Below are positions 53,335-63,870 of a DNA stretch of 64,000 nucleotides, piece by piece; positions within the stretch are counted from its first letter, which is position 1, and each line of letters opens with the position of its first letter. A model generated the notes under the pieces. That model searched no databases. It saw only the letters and a program-made list of their open reading frames with translations, and was not told where the DNA came from. The position numbers and the translations under genes were made by a program. Source of the DNA: Erpobdella octoculata (taxonomy: Eukaryota; Annelida; Clitellata; Hirudinida; Erpobdellidae); NCBI GenBank assembly GCA_963978895.1, contig OZ022238.1, forward strand, positions 32,612,796 to 32,676,795, written 5' to 3'.

Positions 53335-53335
53335 A

Positions 53336-53524
53336 TGTTACGATATCACCAAATCGTATACCGGGCTCAATAGAATGGTTTTGATGTTTTATTGGAAAAT
53401 AATAAATGAAGCTTTGTTACGGCTAGTTATACCTTCTGGTTTATTAATAATGTCCATAATAGTTATTCGAAGTCCTTTAACGTCTATCAATGGGAAAACC
53501 TATTGTAAAAACAGCGATTTTACA
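53336..53524 (-). repeat. 5' LTR
   Basis: Identical to the 3' LTR over 189 bp by eye, which implies recent insertion. The primer-binding site starts one base inside. Confidence 0.93.
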
Positions 53525-53672
53525 TTAATATATATATTTGGGTGGTCTTTAATTTTCAAAATTGACTTTTTCTATGGGGCACCCTTCAACTTTGTTCATA
53601 AACAGGCAGAACAAATTCAGAAAAACTCAGCTAAATCTGAAATGATTTAGAGGTCGCTACCACGCTTATAAA

Positions 53673-53898
53673 TCTATATATGTAAAAAGCCATCTTTTTG
53701 TCCAAGTTTGTGTTTTTATTTGCTTATCATATCCGAACCGCTGGAGCAATGTAAACACAATTTGGCTCGAAGTTAGTCTTTATTAAGGCAAATTTTTTGA
53801 GCTATTAAAAATAGAAATCGGTTCATTATTTTATGTTTTATTGTGAAAAACGAGAAAAATCTTCAAACAAACTGATCAATGCTGGGTAACCTTGTTAG
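53673..53898 (+). mobile_element. short non-autonomous Helitron
   Basis: Starts TCTATATATGTAAAAAGCC and ends GCTGGGTAACCTTGTTAG followed by T, a decayed hairpin plus TTAG in place of CTAG. The body shares TTATCATATCCGAACCGCTG-like sequence with 7240-7260. About 226 bp, non-coding. Confidence 0.6.
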
Positions 53899-54138
53899 TT
53901 AAGCATAATGCAAGGCTCTACTACTACTTTTTAATTGCTTTTATTTAACTTCACTCGTTTCTCTGTTTGTTTGTCTGGTGTGATCAAATCTTAGAAACGA
54001 AAAATTACCCACTTTTCGATTTTTTGGTTTTAAAAATTTTAGTTCGTTGACTCAAATAAAGAGGCAAAAAAAATTTTTTTTTAAATTTATTTTTTTACTA
54101 ATTTATATAATATTTATTTATATAATTTATATAAAATA

Positions 54139-54836
54139 TATATTTACTAAAGATAGCCCTTCGAAAATGACGGATTTGTTTAAATCTCCTTGATATAAAG
54201 TATCTTTCACTAAAACTTGTATATTTTCGTGATATCTTCCTCGAGTTAACGCCACATACAGTTGACCATGAGCGAAGACTGGCTCAGGAAGATATACACC
54301 GGCGTGATCAAAAGACTGTCCTTGACTCTTATTAATTGTCATTGCGAAAGCTAACATTACTGGAAATTGTCGCCGTTTCATTCTGAATGGCAATGTGCTT
54401 TCACTCGGTTCCAAATCAATTAGAGGCAGGCAAACTTCTTTGCCTTTATTACTTCCTGTAATAATTTCAGCTTTAAAAAAAGTTTTTTTTCGTTTTTGCC
54501 AACGAAACGTCAAAGAAATAACAGTTTTTTTTTAATTTTTTAAAATTTTCTCATCAATGAAGTTACCTGCATGCCAAATGTTGTTAAAATTGCTCCTGCG
54601 GCTTGGATGTGATAAACGAATGCTCTCACACACACATTACCTTTTACATTTATATAAATACGTAGGTACAAGCAGAGAGGGATGGGGAAATGCATCCCCC
54701 ATCAGAGTATCAATTGAATTTTTTTTGGGTATAATACCTTGTTTTTAGAAGACGAGCGTAGCTTTTTTGGGAGGAGAAATTAGAAGTCTTTGAAAAAAAT
54801 TTTGAAAAATACTTACGACTATACCCCTTACCGATT
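54139..54836 (-). pseudogene. internally deleted Helitron with PIF1 C-terminus
   Basis: Minus strand. The upstream part (54490-54836) matches the repeat at 7008-7345. It runs directly into a helicase C-terminus: [60 protein letters not shown], and [20 protein letters not shown] (54160-54513). This covers the PIF1 motif V/VI region only. Beyond it lies a decayed GGGCTATCTT 3' end with CCGTCATTTTCGAAGG (compare 60512-60537). The catalytic ATPase motifs and Rep are deleted. Confidence 0.8.
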
Positions 54837-55784
54837 ATCAGCTTTTTGGAAGAGAATATAAAAAATCCCCACCAAAAAATTCTATATTCGCCACGCGCCA
54901 CTGGGTATAAGAGGGATGAATGATTTAATCATATTGCAGGGGCAAGTACAGGATTAGTAAAACAAGTAAAGGAAAAACAAGTTTTTCAACACAAACTTTG
55001 ATTTCGAATACATTCAATTTAGAAATGCAAAAGATGTTCAAAGTTTTTTTTTTTAAATTGAATCATGTATTTTCATCAAATATAAAGCTGTGCTGAAAGT
55101 TTCAACTTCCTAGCTAGTCAAAATGCTGGTTAAATTTCACTTGCAAGATTTGCGTACAGAGAAAGACACACACAAACAAACAGAGATTGTAACCTAAATA
55201 AAAATTTGTAAAAAAGATGTCCAAAATGGGGTGGGTATAATTTTGTTTTATTTTTGTGTAATAAATAATAACTTTGATGTAGACAGCTGTGAGGGAATCA
55301 ACATTGTATTAATACCACTAATAGGGTAAAATTCCACGAGTTCTCTTATTGTATTTTGGCACAGAAAACAGCTAATCTTTGGACCAACACTGATACACAA
55401 ATTATTACTCTGCAGTTATTGGTAAATCTAGCATCGAGCTAAGATATAAAATTGTCTACACACGCAAAAAGAATTCCAATACGCATTGAATCATCACGAG
55501 GTTAAGTAAAGTTAAAATTAACATATTATATAGTAAACTCTAAGTAAAAAAAAATTTTAATTTTGGAAATCAAGGGGGGGGCGAATTGTCTATACACACC
55601 GGAAGGATTCCAATACGCATTGCATCATCACTAGGTTAAGTAAAGTTAAAATTAAATAAATATATAGTAAACTCTAGGTAAAAAAAATCAAATTTTGAAA
55701 ATCAATTTACGTCCCTGCATTTGGCGTTAATTAATTTTCTTGCCAAATTCTCAACGTTGCGAAACGCGGGAGAAAAACAAATAT
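54837..55784. other. intergenic AT-rich sequence, partly duplicated
   Basis: CCAATACGCATTG(A/C)ATCATCAC and AGGTTAAGTAAAGTTAAAATTA occur twice (55475-55560 and 55605-55690), an approximately 130-bp tandem repeat. TTTACGTCCCTG at 55708 resembles a hAT terminus (compare 7450). No gene. Confidence 0.5.
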
Positions 55785-55803
55785 TATCAGGTTTGTCAGT
55801 CAT

Positions 55804-55866
55804 TTTATTTCAGAGGCTGGCTGCAGTTTCGGAAAAATCCATCATCAGAGCCGAAAAATAAAACAA
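55804..55866 (-). ncRNA. hammerhead-like motif, left Penelope repeat
   Basis: Minus strand: GGCU, CUGAUGA, U, a GGA...UCC stem, GAAA, C-UGCA-G, then GCC, AGCC. Helix I (GGCU/AGCC, plus UUUUAUUU/AAAUAAAA further out) is perfect. The cleavage triplet is GCC instead of GUC, so self-cleavage may be lost. Confidence 0.6.
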
Positions 55867-56329
55867 CTTAAAACAGAAATCAGAACAGAAAATCAAAAAG
55901 CTGACGCCAGCGAATGAAAATAAACTTCGTAAGGTGAATTAGGCCAAGTAAAGATAGTAAGTATGATGGTAAGGTAAGGTAAAAACGATTATGAATAAGA
56001 TAGAATTATATTAAAAGTTGATTAATTATTATTAGGGTAAAAAATAAAGTATTAAAGTGAATATAGGAATAGTAACTATTACAAAGATATATGTACAGTG
56101 CATGGTAAAAAAGATAGACATCGATTATGATTAAAAAGATAAAGATGTATGTCAAATAATTATTAATAGGATATAACATTAAATTATTAAAGTCAGAAAA
56201 CGAATATTAACTATTACAAGGATATAGAAAAATAGCATAGTAAAAGTAGAAAATCAATTGTTGTGTCTATTTCATTTCTTCCGATGCAAAGTAATGTTGG
56301 GATTTTTAAGGAGGTGTGGAAGGATGTCA

Positions 56330-57073
56330 TCATTGGATGGGTTTGATGGAAAATCGTCGGAAGGTTGAGTTGTAGCATGTAGTGGCGGTAGGATTGCGAG
56401 AGACGTTCAATTGTGATTGATTGTCGTCTCCAAAGAACGAACGGTCGTTTAGGAGGGTATTTTCGGAACTATCGTCGTGTTGAAGGATGTCAACAAGGGA
56501 CTGGTAGTGATCGTTTTCAGAGATTGGTACTTTTTCGTTAGCGAGACTAGGTTTGGGCTCTCCTGTTCTGTAGCGAAAAGATAAAGGAACGTTAGTCTGC
56601 TCTTTTCTTAGAGTGAGTAAACTAGATGTTTGAAATTTGTGTTCGGAACTATTGTCGGATGTAGAGATGGGAACAGAAGGTTGAGAAAGATCATCAGACG
56701 ATAGGATCAGATCGCAAACGGGACTACATCTGGCAACACTGTTGGCAACGTCAATCAAGCGATCAGAAGAATCGTTTACGAGATTGATGACGTGTTGTAT
56801 AGTGGGGCAAGGGTTGTTTGCAAAATCGACATGAGGTACGGGTTGAACAATATTGATCTCGTTGTTGGAGGTTTGTACTTTTTCATGTTCTTTAGCGAGA
56901 CTAGGTTTAGGCTTTCTTGTTCTGTAGCCAATTGATGAAGAAACATTAGTCTGCTCTGTACCTGAAGTGGGGAGACCGACAAGAACTTTCTGTCTTTGTG
57001 TGAAGTGGGTATGTCGGTCGCTGTGATCAAACAACTGCAAAGTATAATCAAAGTAGTCATCCTGAATATTCAT
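56330..57073 (-). CDS. Penelope-like C-terminal extension with internal repeats
   Basis: 247 codons from MNIQDDYFDYTLQLFDHSD. It probably continues the GIY-YIG protein through the TA-run frameshift: in this family EALYI is normally followed by a P..N.Q segment. The extension is Ser/Asn-rich and has an internal duplication: EQTNVSSSIGYRTRKPKPSL (about 42-60) and EQTNVPLSFRYRTGEPKPSL (about 158-177), each followed by A.E...V. No zinc finger is seen. Function unknown; this is not a standard Penelope domain. Confidence 0.55.
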   Translation of the reverse strand: MNIQDDYFDYTLQLFDHSDRHTHFTQRQKVLVGLPTSGTEQTNVSSSIGYRTRKPKPSLAKEHEKVQTSNNEINIVQPVPHVDFANNPCPTIQHVINLVNDSSDRLIDVANSVARCSPVCDLILSSDDLSQPSVPISTSDNSSEHKFQTSSLLTLRKEQTNVPLSFRYRTGEPKPSLANEKVPISENDHYQSLVDILQHDDSSENTLLNDRSFFGDDNQSQLNVSRNPTATTCYNSTFRRFSIKPIQ

Positions 57074-57087
57074 GCTGGGCCGGATTT

Positions 57088-57895
57088 TTAATATATATAT
57101 AGAGCTTCTAAAATTTTTAGTCGTATGGGATCATTGGTAGAAGTCAACACACGAGTATTGGCGTCAGTGATAGTTCTGGTGAGTGGAATTCCATGGTTGT
57201 TGAGGAAATGAGCGTGGATATTGCCACCTTGTACATGCATGGTTAGTCTCCTAGATAAAATTATTCTAGTGAGGCCAATGTATGTGGTGGGGTGTTCATG
57301 ATCAAAAGGACAATGGAACTCGTAGACAACAAACTCCGCCTTGCTTTTGCAAGCCAGTCCCAAGCCTGGAAAAAGGAGGAGGGAAAAGTTAAAAAGATCA
57401 AATTATGATCCACGACTGGAAGTACTTAGGTGCTTCTGATACAGTTGTTTCAGTCTTAAAACACTTAAAAAAAAAAATCGTAGACAACATTTGTTTTTTT
57501 AAGAAAATCAGAACGTAATAAGTTGTTTGGTGCGACGAGGTTATTAGTTTTCGAGGTTTTGTTACTACAAAATTAGGAATTGGAGTTGGTTAGTTGGGTT
57601 TACAGGTGAGACATGCGTTCGTATTATGTTGCGAAGAATTGATTCTTCAGTTTTGTAATTTTCGATCCTTTGGGCGCGATAATGCAGAGTAACAGTTGTT
57701 TGTTTGGGAGAATTAGAATCATTGATTGGACGACATTTTTTATCAAGAAAAGTTTTCACGGTGCGGTCAACGAAGTTATTCGAAAAGTTGTTATTAATCA
57801 GTAGCTGTTTGATTTTTAGAAGTTCCTGGTGGAAGTGAGACCAGTCGTCAGTCACCTTGTATGCACGATGTAGATAAGATAATATTGTACTTTTT
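57088..57895 (-). pseudogene. Penelope-like RT end and GIY-YIG endonuclease, interrupted
   Basis: From about 57895: SYLHRAYKVTDDWSHFHQEL and NNFVDRTVKTFLDKK (RT thumb region), QTTVTLHYRA, then in a shifted frame KTNNLVAPNNLLRSDFLKKT. A poly-A retroposon (57332-57477) then splits the gene. Beyond it VVYEFHCPFDHEHPTTYIGL, TRIILSRRLTMHVQGG and HAHFLNNHG supply the GIY-YIG fold (Tyr in VVYEF, YIG, Arg in SRRL, His in MH). LKILEALYIY follows, where a short (TA)n run shifts the frame before MNIQDDYFDYTLQL. The nuclease would cut target DNA for insertion. It is broken by at least two frameshifts and the insertion. Confidence 0.85.
57332..57477 (+). mobile_element. SINE-like retroposon with poly-A and 12-bp TSD
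   Basis: Flanked by TCGTAGACAACA at 57320-57331 and 57478-57489. It begins AACTCCGCCTTGCTTTTGCA and ends with an 11-base A tail (57467-57477). It lies inside the Penelope GIY-YIG gene and is related to 16590-16735. No RNA polymerase III boxes are obvious in the remaining 146 bp. Confidence 0.9.
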
Positions 57896-58090
57896 TTATA
57901 TTGTTCTGGACAGAATCCGTCGCTGTTCAGTGTAGTGCCGGCAGAAGTCGGTTTTATATAGCTGTCAAGGTGAAATGTTGGTTTTACCTTACCATCATAC
58001 TTACTATCTTTACCTGGCCTAATTCACCTTACGAAGTTTGTTTATTTTCATTCGCTTGCGTCAGTTTGTTGATTTTCTGTTCTGATTTCT

Positions 58091-58246
58091 AAAATGTAAA
58101 TGTATAACATTAGGGCGCTACTTCGTATATCAATTAATACCCCAGCAGCGCCGGGAACTGCTAGTGCATATGGGATCACACAGTGTTACCTGCCACCCGC
58201 ACGTGTCTCGGAAATCGGAATGCCCCGAACCCTATTAAACCCTATT
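58091..58246 (-). mobile_element. 3' SINE fragment inserted in the right Penelope repeat
   Basis: Matches the 3' half of the SINE at 20697-21024 and is inserted between ATTTCT (58085-58090) and ATTTCT (58247-58252), a 6-bp duplication. It starts with a duplicated TAATAGGGTT on the minus strand. The tRNA head and core are missing (5' truncation). Confidence 0.82.
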
Positions 58247-58263
58247 ATTTCTGTTTTAAGTTG

Positions 58264-58325
58264 TTTTATTTTTCGGCTCTGATGATGGATTTTTCCGAAA
58301 CTGCAGTCAACCTCTGAAATAAAAT
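58264..58325 (+). ncRNA. hammerhead-like motif, right Penelope repeat
   Basis: Plus strand: CUGAUGA (58279-58285), GGA...UCC stem, GAAA (58297-58300), minimal helix III, GUC (58306-58308). The outer helix I pairs UUUUAUUU with AAAUAAAA. The inner helix I has one mismatch (GGCU against AACC). Confidence 0.62.
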
Positions 58326-58347
58326 GACTAACAAACCTGATAATATT

Positions 58348-58351
<4 letters not shown>

Positions 58352-58398
<47 letters not shown>

Positions 58399-58713
58399 CG
58401 GTTGTTTTAGATTCAAAAATTTTAGTTCGTTGACTCAGATAAAAAGGCAAATAAAAGCATTTTTGTTTTAAATTTATTTATGTTTATGGAACCTTTTACT
58501 ACACACCATTCTGTCTATATAATTTATGAATATGTTGCCGTGTACTTTTTGTCAAATTTCTCAAAATGCATTTTATCAGCAGTCAGCTATTTGCAATCAA
58601 ACAATATAATATTTGATAAAACTGTTGGAATCGGTGATGCAAATGGATGAAATGCAAGCTTGAAATTGTAGAGAACATGAAAACAGAATGCAAACCAACA
58701 GTTTAATTAACAA

Positions 58714-58804
<91 letters not shown>

Positions 58805-59131
58805 AAAACGGTTGTTTTAGATTCAAAAATAATTTTAGTTCGTTGACTCAGATAAAAAGGCAATTAAAAGCATTTTTGTTTTAAATTTATTTATGTTTAT
58901 GAAACCTTTTACTACACACCATTCTGTCTACATAATTTATGAATATGTTGCTGTGTACTTTTTGTCAAATTTCTCAAAATGCATTTTATCAGCAGTCAGC
59001 TATTTGCAATCAAACAATAAAATATTTGATAAAACTGTTGGAATCGGTGATGCAAATGGATGAAATGCATGCTTGAAATTGTAGAGAACATGAAAACAGA
59101 ATGCAAACCAACAGTTTAATTAACAATACAT
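58352..59131. repeat. tandem duplication of (GT)n plus about 325-bp unit
   Basis: Two nearly identical copies, each (GT)n followed by AAAACGGTTGTTTTAGATTC... to TTAACAATACAT. Copy 1 has GT at 58352-58394 and unit to about 58718; copy 2 has GT at 58719-58801 and unit to 59131. They differ by single bases and by a twofold GT length difference. Confidence 0.95.
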
Positions 59132-59779
59132 TGAGATGAGAATTTATTGGAGGATATCAGTACCAGTACCTAAAAATGTAGAACTGGTTTCTAGTCCTTG
59201 TGTCTACACTAGGAGTTAACCAGCTTCTCTATGTACAGAAGCTCACATCTGTAACTGGGAAGCTGCTGCGACAACAACTGCAGGATGCAACCGAAGCTTC
59301 GAGCATATCTGATCATTTTCAACGCTTTGGCTCTACTTCCGTTAATTGCGATCCAAGACAAAAATTGAGCTTGCTGTCATCACATTTTATAAATTATTTT
59401 AGAGGCAACGGTTACTCTTTATCTTTTTGCCCTTTAGGGTAACTTGACCAAACCACAGCCATTAACCAAAAATGAGCCACTTCTTTAAGGGTCACAAATA
59501 AATGCAAACTAAATAATTCCTGTAAACGTAGAGGAATATGCTTTCTAGCAATTCGTAACGTTAAAGTCGAAGTTATTTATAACACAATATTTCTCGAATT
59601 TATTTTAACTTTATTATTCTTCCTTGAATATAATCCTTTTCTTGACTCTAAACTGAATTATCTCACTTTGCAGAAGTTAACCCGGTTCTGACAAATCTTT
59701 TGATACTTCCAATTTCTCTACCAAGAAAACTCATTTTCTTATTGAGGACCACAAAAAGGAAAAAGACCAATACCAATTA
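59132..59779. other. no gene recognised
   Basis: An 80-codon frame (59200-59442) is fairly balanced in composition but has no recognisable motif or splice-like borders. Confidence 0.35.
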
Positions 59780-60020
59780 TATATATATATACACATATAT
59801 ATATACATATATATATACATATATATATATATACATATACATACATCCATCCATGTATATATACACTCAAACACACATATACACATATATATACACTAAT
59901 GATACAAAAATTATACGCACACACAATGTCACAGGAGCACAAATATACACATATACATACATATACATACATATATACATATATATACACACATATACAC
60001 ACATATACACACAGATACAT
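59780..60020. repeat. TATACA/CACATA compound microsatellite
   Basis: Mixed TA, TATACA and ACACATA repeats interrupted by about 60 bp of unique sequence. Confidence 0.9.
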
Positions 60021-60119
60021 TCATACATAAATGACTATTGTTTCAACACAACCAAAATATGCACACATAATAAAATAAAATAAACAACTATTATGAAAAT
60101 GCGTAAGATGAATCATCTT

Positions 60120-60505
60120 CATCTTACAATTCCATTTTGCAAACTATATAATTCAATTTTGCAAACTATATAATTCAATTTTGCAAACTATATAATTCAA
60201 TTTTGCACACTATAAAAATATTATATGCACACTATAAAAATAATGTTTGCACACTACAAAATTAATTTTTGCATACTATAAAAATAATTTTTGCACACTA
60301 CAAAATTAATTTTTGCATACTATACAAATAATTTTTGCACACTATAAAAAAAGTTTTTGCACACTATATTTTGCACACTACAAAATTAATTTTTGCATAC
60401 TATAAAAATAATTTTTGCACACTATAAAAAAAGTTTTTGCACACTATAATTTTAGTTTTTGCACACTATATTTTGCGCACTATAAAAATTTTTTACACAC
60501 TATAA
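60120..60505. repeat. minisatellite of TTTTTGCACACTATAAAAATAA units
   Basis: About 20 degenerate units of 18-26 bp. Early units read ATTCAATTTTGCAAACTATA, later ones TTTTTGCACACTATAAAAA. It ends seven bases before the Helitron 3' terminus at 60512. Confidence 0.9.
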
Positions 60506-60511
60506 CTTCAA

Positions 60512-61907
60512 TTAGAGATAGCCCGTCAAAAATGACGGAAGTTTTAAAATACGGCGCCCGTTATTATTATAAAAATAGTCAACAAAAAAAAATGACATTT
60601 GATAACCATAAAAAAAAATTTATTTATAAGCAAATTTAATTAAATATTTTATTGGGTTTAAATTTTCAATTTACTAACCTATTTCATATAAATTCAAAGG
60701 ATGTGAAAATTAAAGTGTGCAATAATTAGTTATTATTATTAAAGAATTTTGGTACGACATTTCTTGTGAATTGACGGCCATCGTTGAGAAGTGGTCCTTG
60801 CTGTGGATTTGGTTCAATATGTACTTTGACTTGACGGGAATTTCTTGATCGAGAGAGAGCGACATACAGTTGTCCGTGAGAAAATACTGCTGTTTCTAAT
60901 TAAATTCCTACGTGGTCGAATGATTGCCCTTGACTTTTGTTTATCGTGAAATCGTGTTTGCTAAAGCCGGTATGATCGGAAATTGCCTTCGTTTTAAAAT
61001 GAATGGAAGAGTGGCTTCTGATGGAGCTAAATCAATGCGAGGAATAAGAGCAATGCGAGGAATAAGAGCATTCAGAGATAATTTTTGCTTTGATGCAATT
61101 TTGCGCGAGCTCTTCAATCACTAAACGTGTTCCATTACACATGCCCTTTTTCGGATTAAGATTTCTTAACAGCATTATGATGACTCCTTTTTTCAATAGC
61201 AAAGCATGAGGAGGCATTCCTGAGGGGGTCTGTTCATTAAGAAATTCAACTGGAAAATTGAGAGTATCATTTGGGTCCTCGCTAACTAATGAATCAGCGC
61301 TATAGAAAATTTGTGCATGGCCATGGATTAATTCAATTATTCGTCGATTCATTTCTAGCGTCTGTGCGTTTGTTGGAGCAACAATGACTCTCTTTGACAG
61401 CTCTTCCGTTGACATATGCTCACTGTTAGCGAAGATGATATTTATAAGATCTTGTGATGTTATCATCTCTCTCGGAATCTCGATTGTGTCCTCTTCATAG
61501 ATACCTGGTGTTGCTGGTTATGTCCCTGATCCAACTTGAAGAAGCCACTGATTGTGATTGTCTTGACCATCGCTACGCATGTTTACTGTCAAGGAAAGTA
61601 CTTGAAATTTGCTTCACAGTGAGCTGGATTTTATGCAACTTTCAATAATTTCTGTACGCGTTCTTCTTTGTACGACCGGAAGAGTCTGGCGAAAATCACC
61701 GCCTAGAACTAAAACTTTTCCTCCAAAGCTTACATCATTCTTCATCAGTTCACGCAAAAGCAAATCTATGCAACGTAGTCCATTTTTTGGCAGCATTGTG
61801 ATCTCATCGATGACGATAAGGGAGGCTTCGCGTAAAGCAGCAGCTTCAGGTGAATTCAATCGCATTGAGGAGACTGATGTGTCAAGCAAAGGAACAGGAA
61901 GCTTAAA
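60512..61907 (-). mobile_element. Helitron 3' part with PIF1 helicase gene
   Basis: Minus strand. The 3' end is CCGTCATTTTTGACGGGC then TATCTCTAA (60512) followed by T, a perfect 6-bp hairpin near CTAA, fitting the Helitron rule CTRR|T. The gene upstream is the PIF1 helicase (60720-61907). The 5' part is cut off by the (TA)n tract and Helitron D. Confidence 0.8.
60720..61907 (-). pseudogene. Helitron PIF1-like helicase, truncated
   Basis: From about 61907: [33 protein letters not shown] (Walker B, DE), KVLVLGGDFRQTLPVVQRRT (motif III), RVIVAPTNAQTLEMNRRIIE, TPSGMPPHALLLKKGVIIML, and NLNPKKGMCNGTRLVIEEL. Further frames then give FILKRR, a TINKSQG-like segment and [12 protein letters not shown] (60830-61030). 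Motifs II-VI are recognisable; the Walker A motif and Rep domain lie beyond the interruption at 61907. A TAA in the last part and small frameshifts show decay, but it is better preserved than the copy at 4862. A near-repeat of 12 bp (GAGGAATAAGAG) occurs at 61039-61070. Confidence 0.85.
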
Positions 61908-63377
<1,470 letters not shown>

Positions 63378-63378
63378 T

Positions 63379-63459
63379 GTAAATATATATATGAATGTAT
63401 ATATATATATATATATATGTATGTATATATATATATATATGTATACATATATATATATA

Positions 63460-63517
<58 letters not shown>

Positions 63518-63535
63518 TCTGTATATATATGTATG

Positions 63536-63609
<74 letters not shown>

Positions 63610-63664
63610 TATATATATATGTATATATATATACATATATATATATACATATATATATATATAT
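63379..63664. repeat. (TA)n/TATG microsatellite
   Basis: About 280 bp of TA with TATG, TACA and TAAA interruptions, running from the Helitron D terminus to the fold-back tRNA-like repeat. Confidence 0.95.
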
Positions 63665-63870
63665 GTCTCAACTTCAGACTCGAACCCACGACTGTCGGAT
63701 CGGCAACACCGCCTCGCATCATGCCAACTACCTTACCATCTGCGCCACTTCCACCGCCAAAAAACAGTGGTTGTTAAGCGGTGGAAGTGGCGCAGATGGT
63801 AAGGTAGTTGGCATGATGCAAGGCGGTGTTGCCGATCCGACAGTCGTGGGTTCGAGTCTGAAGTTGAGAC
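63665..63870. repeat. fold-back pair of tRNA-derived SINE heads
   Basis: Arms 63665-63757 and 63778-63870 are reverse complements over 93 bp with one mismatch, around a 20-bp spacer. The right arm (plus strand) has an A box TGGCGCAGATGG and a B box GGTTCGAGTCT at tRNA-like spacing. It does not look like a functional tRNA gene: there is no clear acceptor stem. Each arm could drive RNA polymerase III transcription outward from the spacer. Confidence 0.85.

Larger units (their letters stand above)
51554..53524 (-). mobile_element. small LTR retrotransposon, 1971 bp, identical LTRs, gag-like ORF only
   Basis: Two 189-bp LTRs (51554-51742 and 53336-53524) that I read as identical, starting TG and ending CA. 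Element orientation is minus. After the 5' LTR comes TGGTGTCAGAATTGGGAT (53317-53334), a primer-binding site complementary to a tRNA ending TGACACCA. Before the 3' LTR comes a polypurine tract AAGAAGGGGG (51749-51758). The internal 1.59 kb holds one open frame and no protease, reverse transcriptase, RNase H or integrase. The flanks are TA-rich, so the target duplication cannot be confirmed. It must rely on an autonomous partner. Confidence 0.92.
55785..58350 (-). mobile_element. Penelope-like element with inverted terminal repeats
   Basis: Terminal repeats are inverted. Left arm 55785-55993 and right arm about 57985-58350 (interrupted by a SINE piece, 58091-58246) share AACTTCGTAAGGTGAATTAG and the hammerhead-like segment. 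Between them a minus-strand coding region has the end of a reverse transcriptase and a GIY-YIG endonuclease (57088-57895) and a C-terminal extension (56330-57073). Most of the reverse transcriptase is missing, so the element is 5'-truncated. The GIY-YIG domain is the hallmark of Penelope-like retroelements. Confidence 0.85.

Noticed and set aside
57088..57565. Spliceosomal intron in the Penelope nuclease gene ending at CTTTTTCCAG|GCTTGGG
   Set aside because: The segment has a poly-A tail and a 12-bp duplication of TCGTAGACAACA on both sides, so it is a retroposon insertion. The CAG is part of the retroposon.
63665..63870. Two functional tRNA genes in opposite orientation
   Set aside because: A and B boxes are present but there is no convincing acceptor stem, anticodon arm or terminator. 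The sequence continues beyond the B box like a SINE.
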